Shown: positions 32,540 through 44,104, counted from the first letter of the stretch. The stretch: 64,000 nucleotides of DNA from Allomyces arbusculus (GCA_027604705.1 JADHYV010000004.1:124001-188000); one strand, 5' to 3'. The notes: generated by a model not told the origin, from the sequence alone. Numbers and translations are program-made.

Positions 32540-33495
32540 ATGAACAAGCTCCCGTTGTTCCTCAGCCATCACCAGCATGCTGACAGTCGCAACTGGGGCC
32601 AAGCACGTGCAGGTCATGGTGGCTTCCCCCCAACACAACCAGCTGATATTCCCCAAGGTGGTGCCATTCTCGGACACTGGCGCCGACGATCTGGTCACGC
32701 AGACCGCTGATGGGTCGGTCATTCTTGTCCGTCGTTCTGTGATCACGATTCTGAAATGTTGGGCAAACAGGAGGTGCGTATGGCTTCACCATGAATGGGC
32801 CGGACTTCAGGATCCTGAGCTGGGCGCACTTCATGACGATCGCGGCCAAGATTACAGTGTTCAAAAAAATGCTGGGCAACGAGCTGAAGCCTGGGTTGCT
32901 GCATGTGTCTGAATGCACAATCTCCAAGTGCCGGATCAATCTCACAGCCGACTCTGATCTACCACTTGCCATGCAAACCACTGGCTCGTGCATGTCCATG
33001 TTTGGGTTGTCGTTGGGTCCGTCTGAGACTGTGACGCTCAAGGGCATGAGGGCGCTATTTGTCTTCGAAGACAAGGCTTTCTGCCCCACGATCCGTGTTG
33101 CGAACAGCTATGCTCGTGACAATTTCTGGTCCACCTCAGGTTGGTGCGTGGACCTTTCGAGCCTGCAGCTCAAGGATCTCAAGGTCGTGTTCTCCGAGAA
33201 GTTGCCGGTGTTTTCCTTGGCTTTTGCGCTGGCTGATGTGGATTTGGCTGAGATCGGCGATGAGGACGAGTACAAGTATGATGACTTGGCACGGTTCTCG
33301 ATTGCCGAGGACGTGTGGGTCTCAGTCGCGTGTGCCAGGTGCGTCATGATCGGCCAGCACAGGTGGGCCAGCAAGTTGTGCTGGGTCGTACTGTCACGTG
33401 CGCGTCGATTTGGGTTGTGTGGTATCGTCGATGTGCGCGTGCGCTCCGCGACTGGCGCAGAGTTCATGTGGTGTGCTTCGTTGCCAGTGCCGTGA
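32540..33495 (+). pseudogene. Diverged secreted-family copy E
   Basis: An ATG at 32540 gives MNKLPLFLSHHQHAD, the remains of the family start, but the open frame shifts within the first 60 bp and again near 32765, where the family-like GAYGFTMNGPDF is out of frame with TADGSVILVRRS before it. From 32791 to about 33330 the frame is open and family-like: LSWAHFMTIAAKITV, two Cys (SECTISKC), and WCVDLSSLQLKDLKVVFSEK aligning with the Cys-Lys-Phe motif of other copies. The acidic tail is short (DEDEYKYDDLARFSIAED). Either small introns repair the breaks or, more likely, this is a decayed copy. It has more Cys and Met and is less GC-rich than copies A-D. Confidence 0.6.
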
Positions 33496-33977
33496 TAGCG
33501 TGGGCTATTGGCGTTGCCAGGGCAAATAGTTTCCTCGCATTGATTCGTTAGCCAAATACCCCCCCCCCCCCACCCCCCGTTTACAATTCATTAATGCTCT
33601 TGGACTCGCGTCGTGCTACACGTCGTCAGCCATTTCGCCCTGATAATTTCACCAGCGCGCGCACGGTGCCGCGGAGCGACGGACCATGGTCGTGCCCCGT
33701 CAAAGCACGGTCGAAGAATGCACGACGTCAGGAACAAGATCTGTGACCAACGGTGACCAACGTTTCGGAGCTCATGAACGAGGCACGTGGATCTGACGCA
33801 GACAGTCGTTTGACCATCGTCGCCGGCCGTTGATCGCTTCTCTCAACTTACCGCCCAGCACCAACTCCATCCTCGACACCACCACGGCTGGGAACTCGCT
33901 GCATTGGTCCGCATTGGGATCTTGACGTTGCTGCTAAATTACTTTGCCGCCAACCGCGCTTGGTCTTCTCGTTCATC
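33496..33977. other. Intergenic region with poly-C tract
   Basis: About 480 bp between copy E and the SREK1-like gene. It contains a run of about 12 C, one A and then six C at 33559-33578. No gene is supported. Confidence 0.55.
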
Positions 33978-35006
33978 ATGGCGTCTGCCATTGTCAAGGT
34001 CGGTCGAGTCGAGTCGCCCAAGTGATCCAATCAATCGCACCAGCAAATTCACCACCTATCATCGCAATGTCATGGAATTAGGTTTCCAATGTCAGCCAAT
34101 TTGTCGAGGAGGACAAGCTACGCAAGCTGTTTGCGCACCTCGGTGAGATCAAGTCGCTCGCGCTGAAATCGTCGGTACCCTCTGCTGCTGGTTCTCGCGT
34201 TGTCGCTCAAGTGCAAAGCTGACCAGTCTATTCTTCCGCACGTTCCGCATCCTCTCCATCAGATCCGGGCACGAATGCACCATCGAGTACGTCAAGCCGG
34301 GCGACGCGCTGCTGGCCTTGCAACTTGATGGTGAGCCCTTTTACGACCGCGCGCTAGCCGTCGAGCCGCTACCAGCGCCCCTTGACGAGGATCAACTCGC
34401 ACGAATTGCGCGGACGGCGCGCATCGACAATGTCCCGGCATCCGTCACACTCGAGCAGTTGAGGCAAGTGTTTGCACAAGCCGACGGCGTGCGGCGCATG
34501 CGGCTCGGTAACGGCACCGACGAAACGACGGGGCTCGGATACGCCTACGTCGAGTTCACGTCGTCCGAGTACCAGAAACGCGCGCTCACGAAGCTGGATG
34601 GGATGGCGGTCGAGGGGGAACGGCTCAAGTACGCTCCGTTCAGACTTTCCTGCGACTTGCATCGTCCATTGCTGACCATTCACTGGATTTAACCAGGCTC
34701 TCTCCCTCGCGCATCGCCATTTCCAAGGGCAAGGCACCTCGCCCACCGACCGACGAACCCAAATCCATCCAGTCGCCGCGGCCCCGCGCGCCATCGCACG
34801 ACCGTCGCACACGGTCGCGGTCCCGGTCGCGGTCGCGCGGACATATTCGTGACCGCCTGCGCAGTCCCGACGCACCACCGCGCCACGACGACGATTCCCG
34901 TCGCTCCGGTGCGACGCGGCGCCGGTCGCGGTCGCCACGGTCGCCTGCGGGCGGGTACGAGGACGACCGCGAGTACGAGCGGTCGAAGCGGTCGAGGAAG
35001 TATTGA
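33978..35006 (+). CDS. SREK1-like SR-related splicing regulator, two RRMs and RS tail
   Basis: Four exons. Exon 1 33978-33998 (MASAIVK), exon 2 from 34082, exon 3 to about 34629, exon 4 34690-35006; the intron between exons 2 and 3 (about 34175-34273) has uncertain edges. RRM1: VSNVSQFVEEDKLRKLFAHL, then YVKPGDALLALQLDGEPFYD, RALAVEP. RRM2: ARIDNVPASVTLEQLRQVF, TGLGYAYVEFTSSEYQKRAL. The C-terminus is an RS domain (RSRSRSRSRGH, RRRSRSPRSPAG). The spacing, and the DRAL(A)VEP ending of RRM1, resemble SREK1/SRSF11-type proteins that modulate splice-site choice in the nucleus. Assignment to that subgroup is moderate; RRM plus RS is certain. Confidence 0.78.
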
Positions 35007-35231
35007 GGGTGTGTGTGTGTGGGAACATGAGCGATCTGGTTTTTGCTTTGGAGGACTGGAATGGTGGTGGCGGCGAATGCAACGGGTGGGCGTTGGGTTG
35101 TATGAAAGCTTTCCGCTGACGGCTTCTGGCGTTGTATTGCTTGCGACAGCTCCGCCCGTGGCAATGACCCAGTTCGACAGGCACGACAAGACAGAATAGA
35201 GGAAACGATGAATCTAATGCAGGTTAGCACG

Positions 35232-36234
35232 TTATGCTGCGTACTGCGCCGCGAGCCGGTCAAACATGTCGGCCTTGCTTGCGAGCGCGACCGCGAGCGG
35301 GTGGCCGGAATGCTGTGTGCACAGTTGGCTACCAGTACCAGTCGACGTTCGTCAGTTCATACGCCCTTCTCCACCTCTCCCCAACCCGAATTACCGTACC
35401 TCAACAGCGTGCCATTCTCCTTGCCCGCAACCGCCGCCGCGACCGCCGCATTCGCCGCGGCATCTGCGTCCTGCGGGTCCATGAGCGCCGCCTCGGTGAA
35501 ATACCGTGCGGCATCGGCCGGCTGCTTGCGCACGAGGTTCGTGGCCCCGACCAAGTTCAGCAGCAGCGGGCTCGCCGCATACGTCTGGATCAACTCATCC
35601 CAGATCCACTGTGCCTGCTGCACGTGCTCGGCACCACCCTGTGCCAAGTGAACGACCCCTTCCAGCACCTGAATCGTGATCGCGTGCGAGTCGGCACTCG
35701 GGTAGGTCGAGAGCTGGTCGGCGAGGAGGCGCGCAAGGTCGGCGCGATCGAGTTTGAGGTAGGCGCGCACGAGGACAGCGGCACTATGGATTCATCCACA
35801 GATCAGAGACGGTTGGGACTGTCTCGTTGCCCGGTACCCGAAACGCACCAGTCAATATCCTTGTCGATCGCGCCCGGCGCCGCGGCCTTGATCGCGTCCT
35901 CGACCAAATCCAGCCGCAACAGCGCTTCACCCACGACCACACGCGCACGTACGTTCCCGGCCTTGACGGGATCGTCGAGCAATGCGCGCAGTGCCGCTGC
36001 CGTCTCGGCGCGCGGCGTGTCAGCGGCAGCGATCCGTGCTGCGCCAAACTCAGCGCCCGCGGGACTCGCCTGGTCGAGCACGGCGAGCGCGTCAGCGCGA
36101 CGGTCCTGGTTGAGGAGGGCGCGCACGACGAGCAGAAGGCGTTCCGGGTCGCTTGGGCGCGCAACGAGCAGTTCCTGCAGCTTGCCGACGTGGCCGACGG
36201 CATAGAGCGCGCGCGCTTGGTAGTTGTCGTCCAT
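35232..36234 (-). CDS. SEC28: Coatomer subunit epsilon
   Basis: Three exons. Exon 1 (36234 to about 35850) starts MDDNYQARALYAVGHVGK; a GTGCGT intron leads to LVRAYLKLDRADLARLLADQ; a GTACGG intron near 35393-35332 leads to SQLCTQHSGHPLAVALASKADMF-type C-terminus ending DRLAAQYAA. TPR-like helical hairpins make up the protein (GVVHLAQGGAEHVQQAQWIW, AASPLLLNLVGATNLVRKQP, ARYFTEAALMDPQDADAAAN), the last ones being the strongest family match. About 300 residues, the usual length. Epsilon-COP stabilises alpha-COP in the COPI coat for Golgi-to-ER transport. The stop is TAA at 35232-35234. Confidence 0.85.
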
Positions 36235-36712
36235 GGTGCGTGCGGGGGCGGCTGCAGCGTGTTGCTTGGATTGGGCGAGCGTGTGGACGGTGCAGCGCGT
36301 GCTGTGCGGAGTCGGCCGTGGCGAACGATGACGCGACAGCATCCTGGGCATTACTGGCATGTGAATGGCGTGATCTGCACGCATCAATTGTAGGTATGAG
36401 AGACCCGGTGCGGGACAACCACCAACATCCTGTTCTCAACGTTTGCGACCCACAGCGGTCGCGAACGCGGCTCAACCGCATTCGTTTACCCTAAGGCTTT
36501 CGTTCGTGGTTCTGGAGTCACCGTCGCTGTTGTCCTGGCTGAGCCAACAACGCGCGCCGGTTCTAGAGGAGCAATTTGGCGTGCGTGTTGTGATCCCTAC
36601 TTCAAACCAACGTGTCGGTCGGGACTTAAAACAGTTGGAGAACTATGCGCCCCATACGGGGCGCGTTTTGATGTATGTTCAATTTTGAGCGCACGCGTTC
36701 TCGTTCATGTCT
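36235..36712. other. Intergenic region, no gene seen
   Basis: About 480 bp between the epsilon-COP start and the reductase stop. Contains the epsilon-COP promoter and reductase 3' end. No domain-bearing frame. Confidence 0.5.
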
Positions 36713-37910
36713 TTACAGCTTGGCCTGCACATCTCCCGTCAGGTCCACGACGACCTTGCCGATGTTCTTGCCCTCCTACACGATCAACGTGGAGCACCAG
36801 GTCAGAAAACGGTCGCGATCAGTTACACCGTGAGGTCAATTTCGTACCGCCATGAGGTTGACCGCATCCACAATCTGGTCGATGCCGCGGAAGACATGCG
36901 GGTCAACCGCAACCTGCAGCTCCCCCTTCAAGACGCCCTTGACGAGTTGCGGCCAGGCCTCCGGGAAGTCGCTCATGTAGTTGTTCAAGAAGAAGCCCTG
37001 CGCGGCAATCGACTTGGGGAGCAGCAAGTGCGTCGGGATCGCGTCCGACCAGACCTCGCCAAAGTCGCCGTCGTTGGCGTACGTCGAGACGGCGCCAATA
37101 ATGAGCAGCCGTGAGCGCACCGCCAAATTGGGCAGGATCATCTTGAGCATCTCGCCGCCAATACCTTCAAAGACCACGTTAACGCCCCGCTTGTACTCCT
37201 TCTTCAACACCTCGCCCAGGTTCTCGGACCGGTAGTCGACGGGACGGTCGACGCCCAACGCGCGCAGCTGCGCGGCCTTGACAGGGCCGCCGCAGGTGCC
37301 AATGACCGTGCACCCGGCCGCCTTGGCGACTTGCACAGCAATTTGGCCCGTCGCGCCCGCAGCGCCCGTAACGAGGACGGTCTCGCCCTTCTTGAGTCCG
37401 GCAGCCTTGTGCACTGTTCGCGACGACAAACAATTACGTCAGTTCTCTTACTTCACCCAGAGTAACTTCGCAACGTGAGCCAAACATAAACGTACGCGCA
37501 AGCCACGCCGTCAAACCGTTGACCATGATCCCCAACCACTCTGGGCGGCCGTCCGGCAGCGGGAACACGCGCTTCGCGTGCAGGACGAGGTACTCGGAAA
37601 ACGCGCCAAACTGCATCGTGCCGACCCACTGACCCAACTTGAACGCGGACCCCTTGACGACTTGGCCAATGGCCTCAAATCCGGCATCGTACGGCGGCTT
37701 GACGCGCGTGTCATAGCGGCCAGCAACGAAATTCACGTCCGACGCGTTCATGCCCACTTGCGTGACGCGCACGAGAATCAGCGCCGGGTTGGCGTCGACC
37801 TGGTCAATCAGCGCCTGCAGCGGCGCCTCTTGCACCTCTGTCGCGCGCGCAAAGTCGGCCGTCTGCTGGATGCACACGACGCGGCGGTAGGTGGTCGGGA
37901 GCGATGCCAT
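36713..37910 (-). CDS. Zinc-type (MDR) enone/quinone reductase, ZADH2/PTGR3-like
   Basis: Three exons joined by introns with GTACG donors (about 37490-37412 and 36831-36778). Start MASLPTTYRRVVCIQQTADF; N-terminal GroES-like fold with VGMNASDVNFVAGRYD, PPYDAGFEAIGQV; Rossmann part KKGETVLVTGAAGATGQIAV, VIGTCGGPVKAAQL, DYRSENLGEVLKKEYKRGVN, VFEGIGGEM; C-terminus EGKNIGKVVVDLTGDVQAKL. The family reduces alpha,beta-unsaturated ketones or quinones with NADPH and usually binds no zinc; consistent with that, no catalytic zinc ligands are visible. An upstream in-frame Met at 38027 would add a His/Gln/Thr-rich 39-residue leader; I prefer 37910. Confidence 0.85.
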
Positions 37911-38403
37911 GGTCGTCGTGGATGTGGTCGTCGGGTTCGTGATCGCGTGCTGCTGCCGCTGCTGCTGGTGATGGTGTTGGTGCTGGTGCTGTGCTGATCC
38001 TACTGCTGGCGGCGTGGCGAGAAGCACGGGGGACCTGCCGCTTTATGGAGGGGGCGAGGAGGGCGAGGACGAGCGAGGGGATCGCGGAAGTCGCGGCCGG
38101 AGACTCAGGAAAAGCACGCGCACACGGGCCGGCAACGGCAATGGCTGTCAGCCCAGCCGATCCGAGATCCGTGGCCGCAAAAAGTGCGAGACTCTCGCTC
38201 ATTTGCCAGTGCATCCCAGGCGATGCCATCGGCCGGAGGAACGAACCCCGCCGTGACCGCGTCGCTAGTTGCCTCCGCTTCCGCGCCGCACCTTCTCCAC
38301 CGCCAAGGACACCAACTCTCACCAGACTTCCTGCAGTTGGGCTTTCGATTGATCGAAATCCGCTGTCTCCACCGAGTCGGCAAGAACACGCACCTGTCGT
38401 GCC
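37911..38403. other. Divergent intergenic region, reductase and HECT ligase
   Basis: About 490 bp between two divergent starts. CAC/CAG-rich repeats at 37940-37995 are low-complexity 5' leader or coding extension of the reductase. No separate gene. Confidence 0.5.
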
Positions 38404-41231
38404 ATGCCCAGCAACAGCCTTCAAGCGCACGACGACGTCCAACCTGTCACGTTTCGCAGTGCTTCGACCGCGGCCAGCTCCAATCCAGTTGCACCAAATT
38501 CCAGTGATCCCACCTCGAGCACCCCCAGCAATTTTTTTGCCGCGAGCACCAGCGTCGACGACTCCAAGAAAAGAGGTAGCGACGACGCGCTCGAGGGACC
38601 CAATGGTGGCGAGGATCTCGTTGAGCCCAAGATTGTCGCCCTCATTCAGCAGTACTATGTGCAGCTGACCAGCTCCTGCGGCAAGCTCGACATTGACACG
38701 CACTCTCCACTCTGTGGTCGATACCCTGACGTCGATTCTCCCGTCAACGCCGCTGCGGCGCGAATCGCGATTGTTCTTGGCACACTCGGGCCCTCGTATC
38801 TTTGCCGCTCCTCTTGCTCTGTTGCCGAATCACCTCCCGGCCAGCTGCTTGGCGTTGATGACGACCTGTCGCATTTGCTGGGCGCCAGCACGGTGCGCGT
38901 GCCGCCGTGTTTTCGGGTCGGGTGGAGACAGTACACGGACGGCGACGTTTCCCGAATTGTGCGGCAGTGGGTCACACACCACGAGCTCGATGACTTGGAT
39001 GCCAACCGTGATGCGAGCCCATGGGCTGCATTTTCATCGCCACGGGCGCTGGCGGAGTGGATTGGGCAGTTTACGCCGTCGATTTTACGAGGCACGCGCA
39101 TAGCGATCCCAGGTCTGGATCTCGCGCGACTGAGCTCGTTGGCGCAGACAGTGAGTGCCGCATGGGACGACCACGTTCGCGCGTGGACCGACCTGGTCGC
39201 GCTGTACCATCTCGGCCTCGAAGTCGTGGACGCCGACGTGATCCCGGTCCTGCTCAGCTACTTCTTTCTGTGGCAGGACGACGAGGACGACAATGTCGGC
39301 AACAAGAGGCGCGGCTCCATGCCACGGCAAATCTCGTCGCGCGAGTTTCACCTCGTCTTGGCGCCCAAGCACTTGACCGCTGCAGTCTGTGACCTGTTTT
39401 GTCGGATTCCGAGTGAGCTCGTGCCGGACGTGGCGCAGTGGATCTTGCACGACCGCGGCGTCCCGTCACGAGCGCACGGCGCTGACGCGATGCGCCGGCT
39501 GGTCATGGTCGTGCACGATGTGATTGGGTCGCGGTACCGGCTGCAGATGGGGGACGACGCGACGGATTCGGATCTGGTCAATGCGGTCAAGACCATGGCG
39601 ATGTTGTGTTTGTGTGCATTCCAGCAACGACACGTTTTCTCGCCCACTGCGCTGACACTCATGGATCGTTCCCTCCAGATCACATCAGCCAGACGTACGA
39701 CATTCTGCCCACATCGGTCTTCTACAATCCGGACATCAACACCTCCTTCAACCTGCGCACCGACTACGCCAAATGGAAATCATTACGCGCGGCCGACTTG
39801 TCGCTGGCCGCGTTCCCGTTCCTCCTGTCTCCTACGACCAAGGCCGCGTTGCTCAAGCTCGACGCGGTCGTGACCATGCGCGCTGAAGTCAAGGCAGCGC
39901 AGTACCAGACGCTCTTTGTCGGCGTGCGCGCGCCGTACCTGGAACTCTCTGTGCGCCGGGACCGTGTCGTGCGCGACACGCTCGTGCAGCTTGCCAGTGT
40001 ACCCGCGGCCGAATTGCGTAAGCAGCTCAAGGTGCAGTTTGTCGACGAAGTGGCCGTGGATGCCGGCGGCGTGCAAAAGGAGTGGCTGCATTTGGTCATG
40101 CGCAACGTGGTCGCGCCCGAGTACGGCATGTTCGTGCCGGCGGCGAACCACGGTGTCTGGTTTCGGCCGTGGGTTGGGACACCAGTGCCAAAGGAGGTGC
40201 TGGAAGAGTACGAGCTGATTGGCAAGTTGGTTGGGCTCGCCGTGTTCCATTCGGTCTGGGTCGCGCTGTTGGTTTGGCACTTGCTGCCGGAGATCCCTTA
40301 TCTCACCACTGGCTACCTTATCTGCAGATTCTCATCAACGTGCCGTTCCCGCTTGCACTGTATAAAAAGCTCGCCAACGAGCGTGTGACCCTCGCTGATC
40401 TGACCGAAATTGATCCGGATCTTGGCAAGGGTCTGGCCGACCTCGCGGCGTACGCGGGCGACGATCTCGAAGACGTGTATTGCCGCAACTTCACGGTTGA
40501 CGTGCCGACGCAGCCCGGGTGCACCGTCACTGTGCTGCTGGTCCCTGATGGCGCGAATGTGGCCCTGACACACGCGAACCGCATGGAGTACATTGCGCAA
40601 GCCGTCGAGTTTTACTTGCACCGCGCGATCGAGGTGCCGTTCCGTGCGTTCCGCAGGGGGTTTGAGATGGTGACGCGCGCGGTCCGAGTCCGGGTCTGTT
40701 TGCTCTCCGCCAATCACGTTGCCAGGATTGTACGACCAGACCGCTGACTCTGTCCATCTTGCTCACAGAAACTGTTCACGGCGAGCGAAATGCAGGCGCT
40801 GATCACGGGCGACGACGTGCTCAACTACCACGCGCTCGAGGAGCGTACCACGTACGACGGGTTCATGCCCGATTCGCCTGTTGTCCGGTCTGTCCCCTCC
40901 CCAACCTGCTCTATACTTTTGTTCAAGCGTTTGGCTAACTTCTTCACCTACTGGCAACACATGTAGGTGGTTCTGGTCGGTCGTGCGCGACTTGGACACC
41001 GCACAGCAGCGACAACTGCTGCAGTTTGTGACCGGGTCGGACCGTGCCCCCGTCGGCGGGCTTGCCCACTTACCGTTTGTGATCGTGCGCGCGGGCACCG
41101 ACTCGGACCGGCTTCCGTCAGCACATGTGTGCTTCAACGCGCTGTTGCTGCCCGAGTACGCAGAGCGCGACACGCTCCGGCAGAAACTGCTCGCGGCGAT
41201 CGCGAACGGCGAAGGGTTTGGACTGCGGTAG
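38404..41231 (+). CDS. HECT-type E3 ubiquitin ligase (Hul4/HECTD2-like)
   Basis: Five exons. Introns: 39608-39678 (restores MLYHISQTYDILPTSVFYN), about 40255-40326 (restores VFHSILINVPFPLALYKKL), about 40669-40768 (restores FEMKLFTASEMQAL) and about 40890-40965 (restores VVRWFWSVVRDL). The product is about 840 residues. The C-terminal 350 residues are the HECT domain: LKVQFVDEVAVDAGGVQKEW, FGRGLG-like WFRPWVG, and the catalytic Cys in PSAHVCFNALLLPEY. HECT enzymes form a thioester with ubiquitin on this Cys, then pass it to substrate. The N-terminal half is Ser-rich, then helical, without WW or C2 domains, as in Hul4/HECTD2. Substrates unknown. Confidence 0.9.
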
Positions 41232-41422
41232 TGGGAGCGGCACTCTCTTTCGACTCGTATGGGACCGGGAATTGGTGGAGAATGGGAAACGGTTGGGATT
41301 ATCTTAGGAGATTTTTGCATTACGGATTACGAGCAAGCTTGACGAGTTAAACGGAGCACGCATCAACGCGCATCGCGCAGGTCCGTCGGCAGAGCCTGGA
41401 AAAGGAGCATTAGCCCCGCCAG

Positions 41423-42603
41423 ATGACCAAGGACGAGGTCGAGGACTACAAGCTTCTGGCCAAGGACAAGAATCTCGAGCGCAGGGCCGATTCGGTGCCG
41501 AATAATAGCCCGCTGCGTGCTAAGCTTGAGGGGCAGATGGTCTTCATTCGCGGCCTGCGAACATACAGGGCATGCACAGGGACTGATACCGCAAGTTCCG
41601 CAAGCAGCTGCAGAAGAAGAAGCAGGCGATGGGCGCGGTGGTCAGGAAGCGGGAGCAGACGGAGAAGCGGGAGCGGCAGGAATTGGCGCGGCAGCAGCGG
41701 CAGGCGCGTATGCTCAAGCAGCGGCGGCAGGCGGCTAGAAACCGCCAGAACCGAGGGCCGAATCTTACGTTTTCACGGCCATGTTTTGCATTGTAAGCCC
41801 TGCATCTCTTTGGTTTGTCCTCGTCGTGACCTCACCGCCGTTACCCACGCGTTTTCTAGGTCAGGTCACCCAAATTTGGACGCCCAGCCCGACTTGCACG
41901 CATCCCAGCGACCTGACCCCGTTCTCAGACTTGGTCTTGCCCATGTCGATGCAAGCGCACCTTGACGGGTCCGTTCGGCTCGCGCGCGACGGCGAGACGG
42001 GTCGGGTCCGGTATCACGCACAAGTACGGGCTCCAGACTGTAAAGCCGGTCGAGATCCCGTCGAACGCCAAGTACGTGACATTTAGTGCGCAGGGGTGCA
42101 CACAAGAGCCCAGGTTTCGCCGCCCCCGAAGAAGGGCCAGGTCACGCTCGCTCCGTTGTCGACGGCGTACCCGCTCTACCGCTCGCTCAACAAGGTGGTG
42201 CGGCTCATGTACGGCCCGCGAGAGATTGCGCGGCAGGCCTACACGCGCGGGTCCGCGGGCACGCGCGGCGGCGCGTTTGACCAGATCCGCATGACGATCC
42301 CCTTGATGTCGCTGCGCGCGACGACCAGTACCCGCTCTCATCGAAGTCACTCACGACCACACGTCCGAGGACATGTGCCGCGATGACTCGTTCCTGCAGG
42401 TCAAGAACGTGCAGGCTTTGTTCTTCCGGGAGGGGCCAACCGTGCGTGATATTCCGCGGGTCAACTCGATGGGTGCCGATAACGCCGGGTTCTCGTTCGT
42501 GTCGGGATATGACTACGACGCCGATGACGGCGAGAGCGACGTGTTTGACCACGGCCTCGATTTTTCGGTGGACGAGGATGCCGATGAGGGCGACGACCAG
42601 TGA
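41423..42603 (+). pseudogene. Decayed copy F of the secreted family
   Basis: Pieces in several frames follow the order of copy A. At 41590-41795 a Lys/Arg/Gln-rich segment (YRKFRKQLQKKKQAMG, RKREQTEKRERQELARQQ) matches its basic region. At 41960-42085 come LDGSVRLARDG and, in another frame, THKYGLQTVKPVEIPSNAKY, aligning with HKYGFQTAKPLAIPAGTKY of copy A. At 42373-42603 come MCRDDSFLQVKNVQALFF and the acidic tail GYDYDADDGESDVFDHGLDF. No signal peptide was found, and the frame is broken at several places. This is a fossil of a copy A-type gene lying 15 kb from the main array, beyond four housekeeping genes. Confidence 0.65.
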
Positions 42604-43587
42604 GTGGGCTGACAGGACTGGTTTCGCGACCTTTGCGGGGGCTTCACCGAAGCAGGTTTGGGCGGCCTGTGCGCCTTGGATGATGATGCCGTTGAGGAGG
42701 AGCTTGATGAAGAGTATGATGAGAGCTACTAGTTTTGCGAAAGGGTCGAGCAGGGTGGGCAGCACGAATGTGCATAGTGTGATTTCTCATTTCTCCAATA
42801 TCGACGCTGATTTCTCAATTTTCCAGAACCGACGCTATTGTTTTTCTCATTCTTGGTGGCGGAGTTTGTGTTTTTCCTTTGCCTGCCGGCTCCTTTCCAT
42901 TTCGCCAGGTTTTCAGTGCTTGGTTTCGGGCAACGGATGTTGGGCCGCCATGAGTGACCACAATTGGCCATTACACAAGAAATCTGCTTTCGGTGCTGTG
43001 ACCAACACTCTCCACGAGCACACAACTCCACAGACGTGACGGTTCGCGATTGTCTTCTAGCCGACGGTGAGCACTGTCGAGAGCAACCGTGCGGGCTCGC
43101 TGCCCCGAAAGTCGTGGGCATGACCGACCGGCCTGTGTGCGCGACTCGTGACAGTCATGAAGCAGATTCCATCGTTGGCATTTGTGGGGGCATCTCATGT
43201 CACGACTTCTGCCACCCGCCCCAGACGCGTCCATTTGCCGGCAACAACCGTCACCCGTTTTGTCGCTCATTCAACAACTTTCTTTTCTTCACCTGATCAT
43301 TCTCACATCGCTTGTACTCCCATGACGACTTCAAAGGCGGCCAGATCAGCCGTTGTCCGCTGCTGTCGTTGGCGGTGAACGCTCGCCTGGTCGACACGCG
43401 ATGTGAGATAGGCCACGGCGCTGGCCCGCTCTGCTCTGTGCCAGGCAGGGATGAATGGCATCGGATGGACGGCCGTGCCGGTCGACAAGGCAGCGGACAC
43501 ATCAGTCCAGCGGGTGTCCTCGAGAGTGCAGGAGACACGTGAACGCGTGGCTCCAGTTCCCATCATGGCACACGTTGGCCGCCGCAG
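42604..43587. other. Intergenic stretch, no gene seen
   Basis: About 980 bp with lower GC content. A - strand frame at 43303-43716 (with RVSCTLEDTRWTDVSAALS) reads somewhat protein-like but shows no domain I recognise and overlaps the start of relic G. It may be filler between two relics of the secreted family. Confidence 0.4.
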
Positions 43588-44104
43588 GTGCCAATGATCC
43601 GCATTTACGAGCAACAGGCGCGGGCCGAACGGGCCAGGATTGAACGCCTCAAGGAGCGTGTGCTGGTTGAGCGCGCCAGGATGGAGGCAAAGGTTGCCCA
43701 GGACCGGGAGCTGCATGCAGCGGCCGAACGTGCGAGGATTGAGAACATGATGGAGGCCCGCAACAAGCAGAGGATGTGATCACGGCCATCATTTCGCCCA
43801 TCTTGCCTGGAGATCCGCGACTGACGTTGGCTCGATCCGCCTCCTGACCAGCGGGCACGACCAAGGTGTCGCTCTCGGACGGCGACGAATATGAGTCGTT
43901 TGACGACGAATATGACGGCGGCGATTACTCGGTCTCCGAGGGCACGGCCTACGGCGGCGACGGCATGTGGGAGGACATGTACGATGGCGACTTTTCGGCC
44001 GAGGATTCGTACGACGAAGTCACAGCGGTTGATAACGAGTATTACGTGGTGATTTCTCGGCCGAGGACTCGTATGACGAGAATGCGGCCATCGACGAGTA
44101 CTAG
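43588..44104 (+). pseudogene. Decayed copy G of the secreted family (tail and coiled coil only)
   Basis: A 64-codon frame gives a charged helix (QARAERARIERLKERVLVER, then HAAAERARIENMMEARNKQ), followed from 43860 by an acidic tail (SFDDEYDGGDYSVSEGTAY, then MWEDMYDGDFSAEDSYDE) that matches the copy A repeat. The last unit (GDFSAEDSYDENAAIDEY) is in a shifted frame. The core domain is missing. So this is a truncated and frame-shifted relic; the coiled coil may correspond to the basic segment of copy A. Confidence 0.55.

Noticed and set aside
37934-38027. Longer N-terminus for the reductase from Met at 38027
   Set aside because: The added stretch is His/Gln/Thr repeat; homologues start near MASLPTT. 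Kept as an alternative only.
43303-43716. 137-codon - strand frame with RVSCTLEDTRWTDVSAALS
   Set aside because: Reads somewhat like protein, but no domain, start or splice partner found, and it overlaps relic G.
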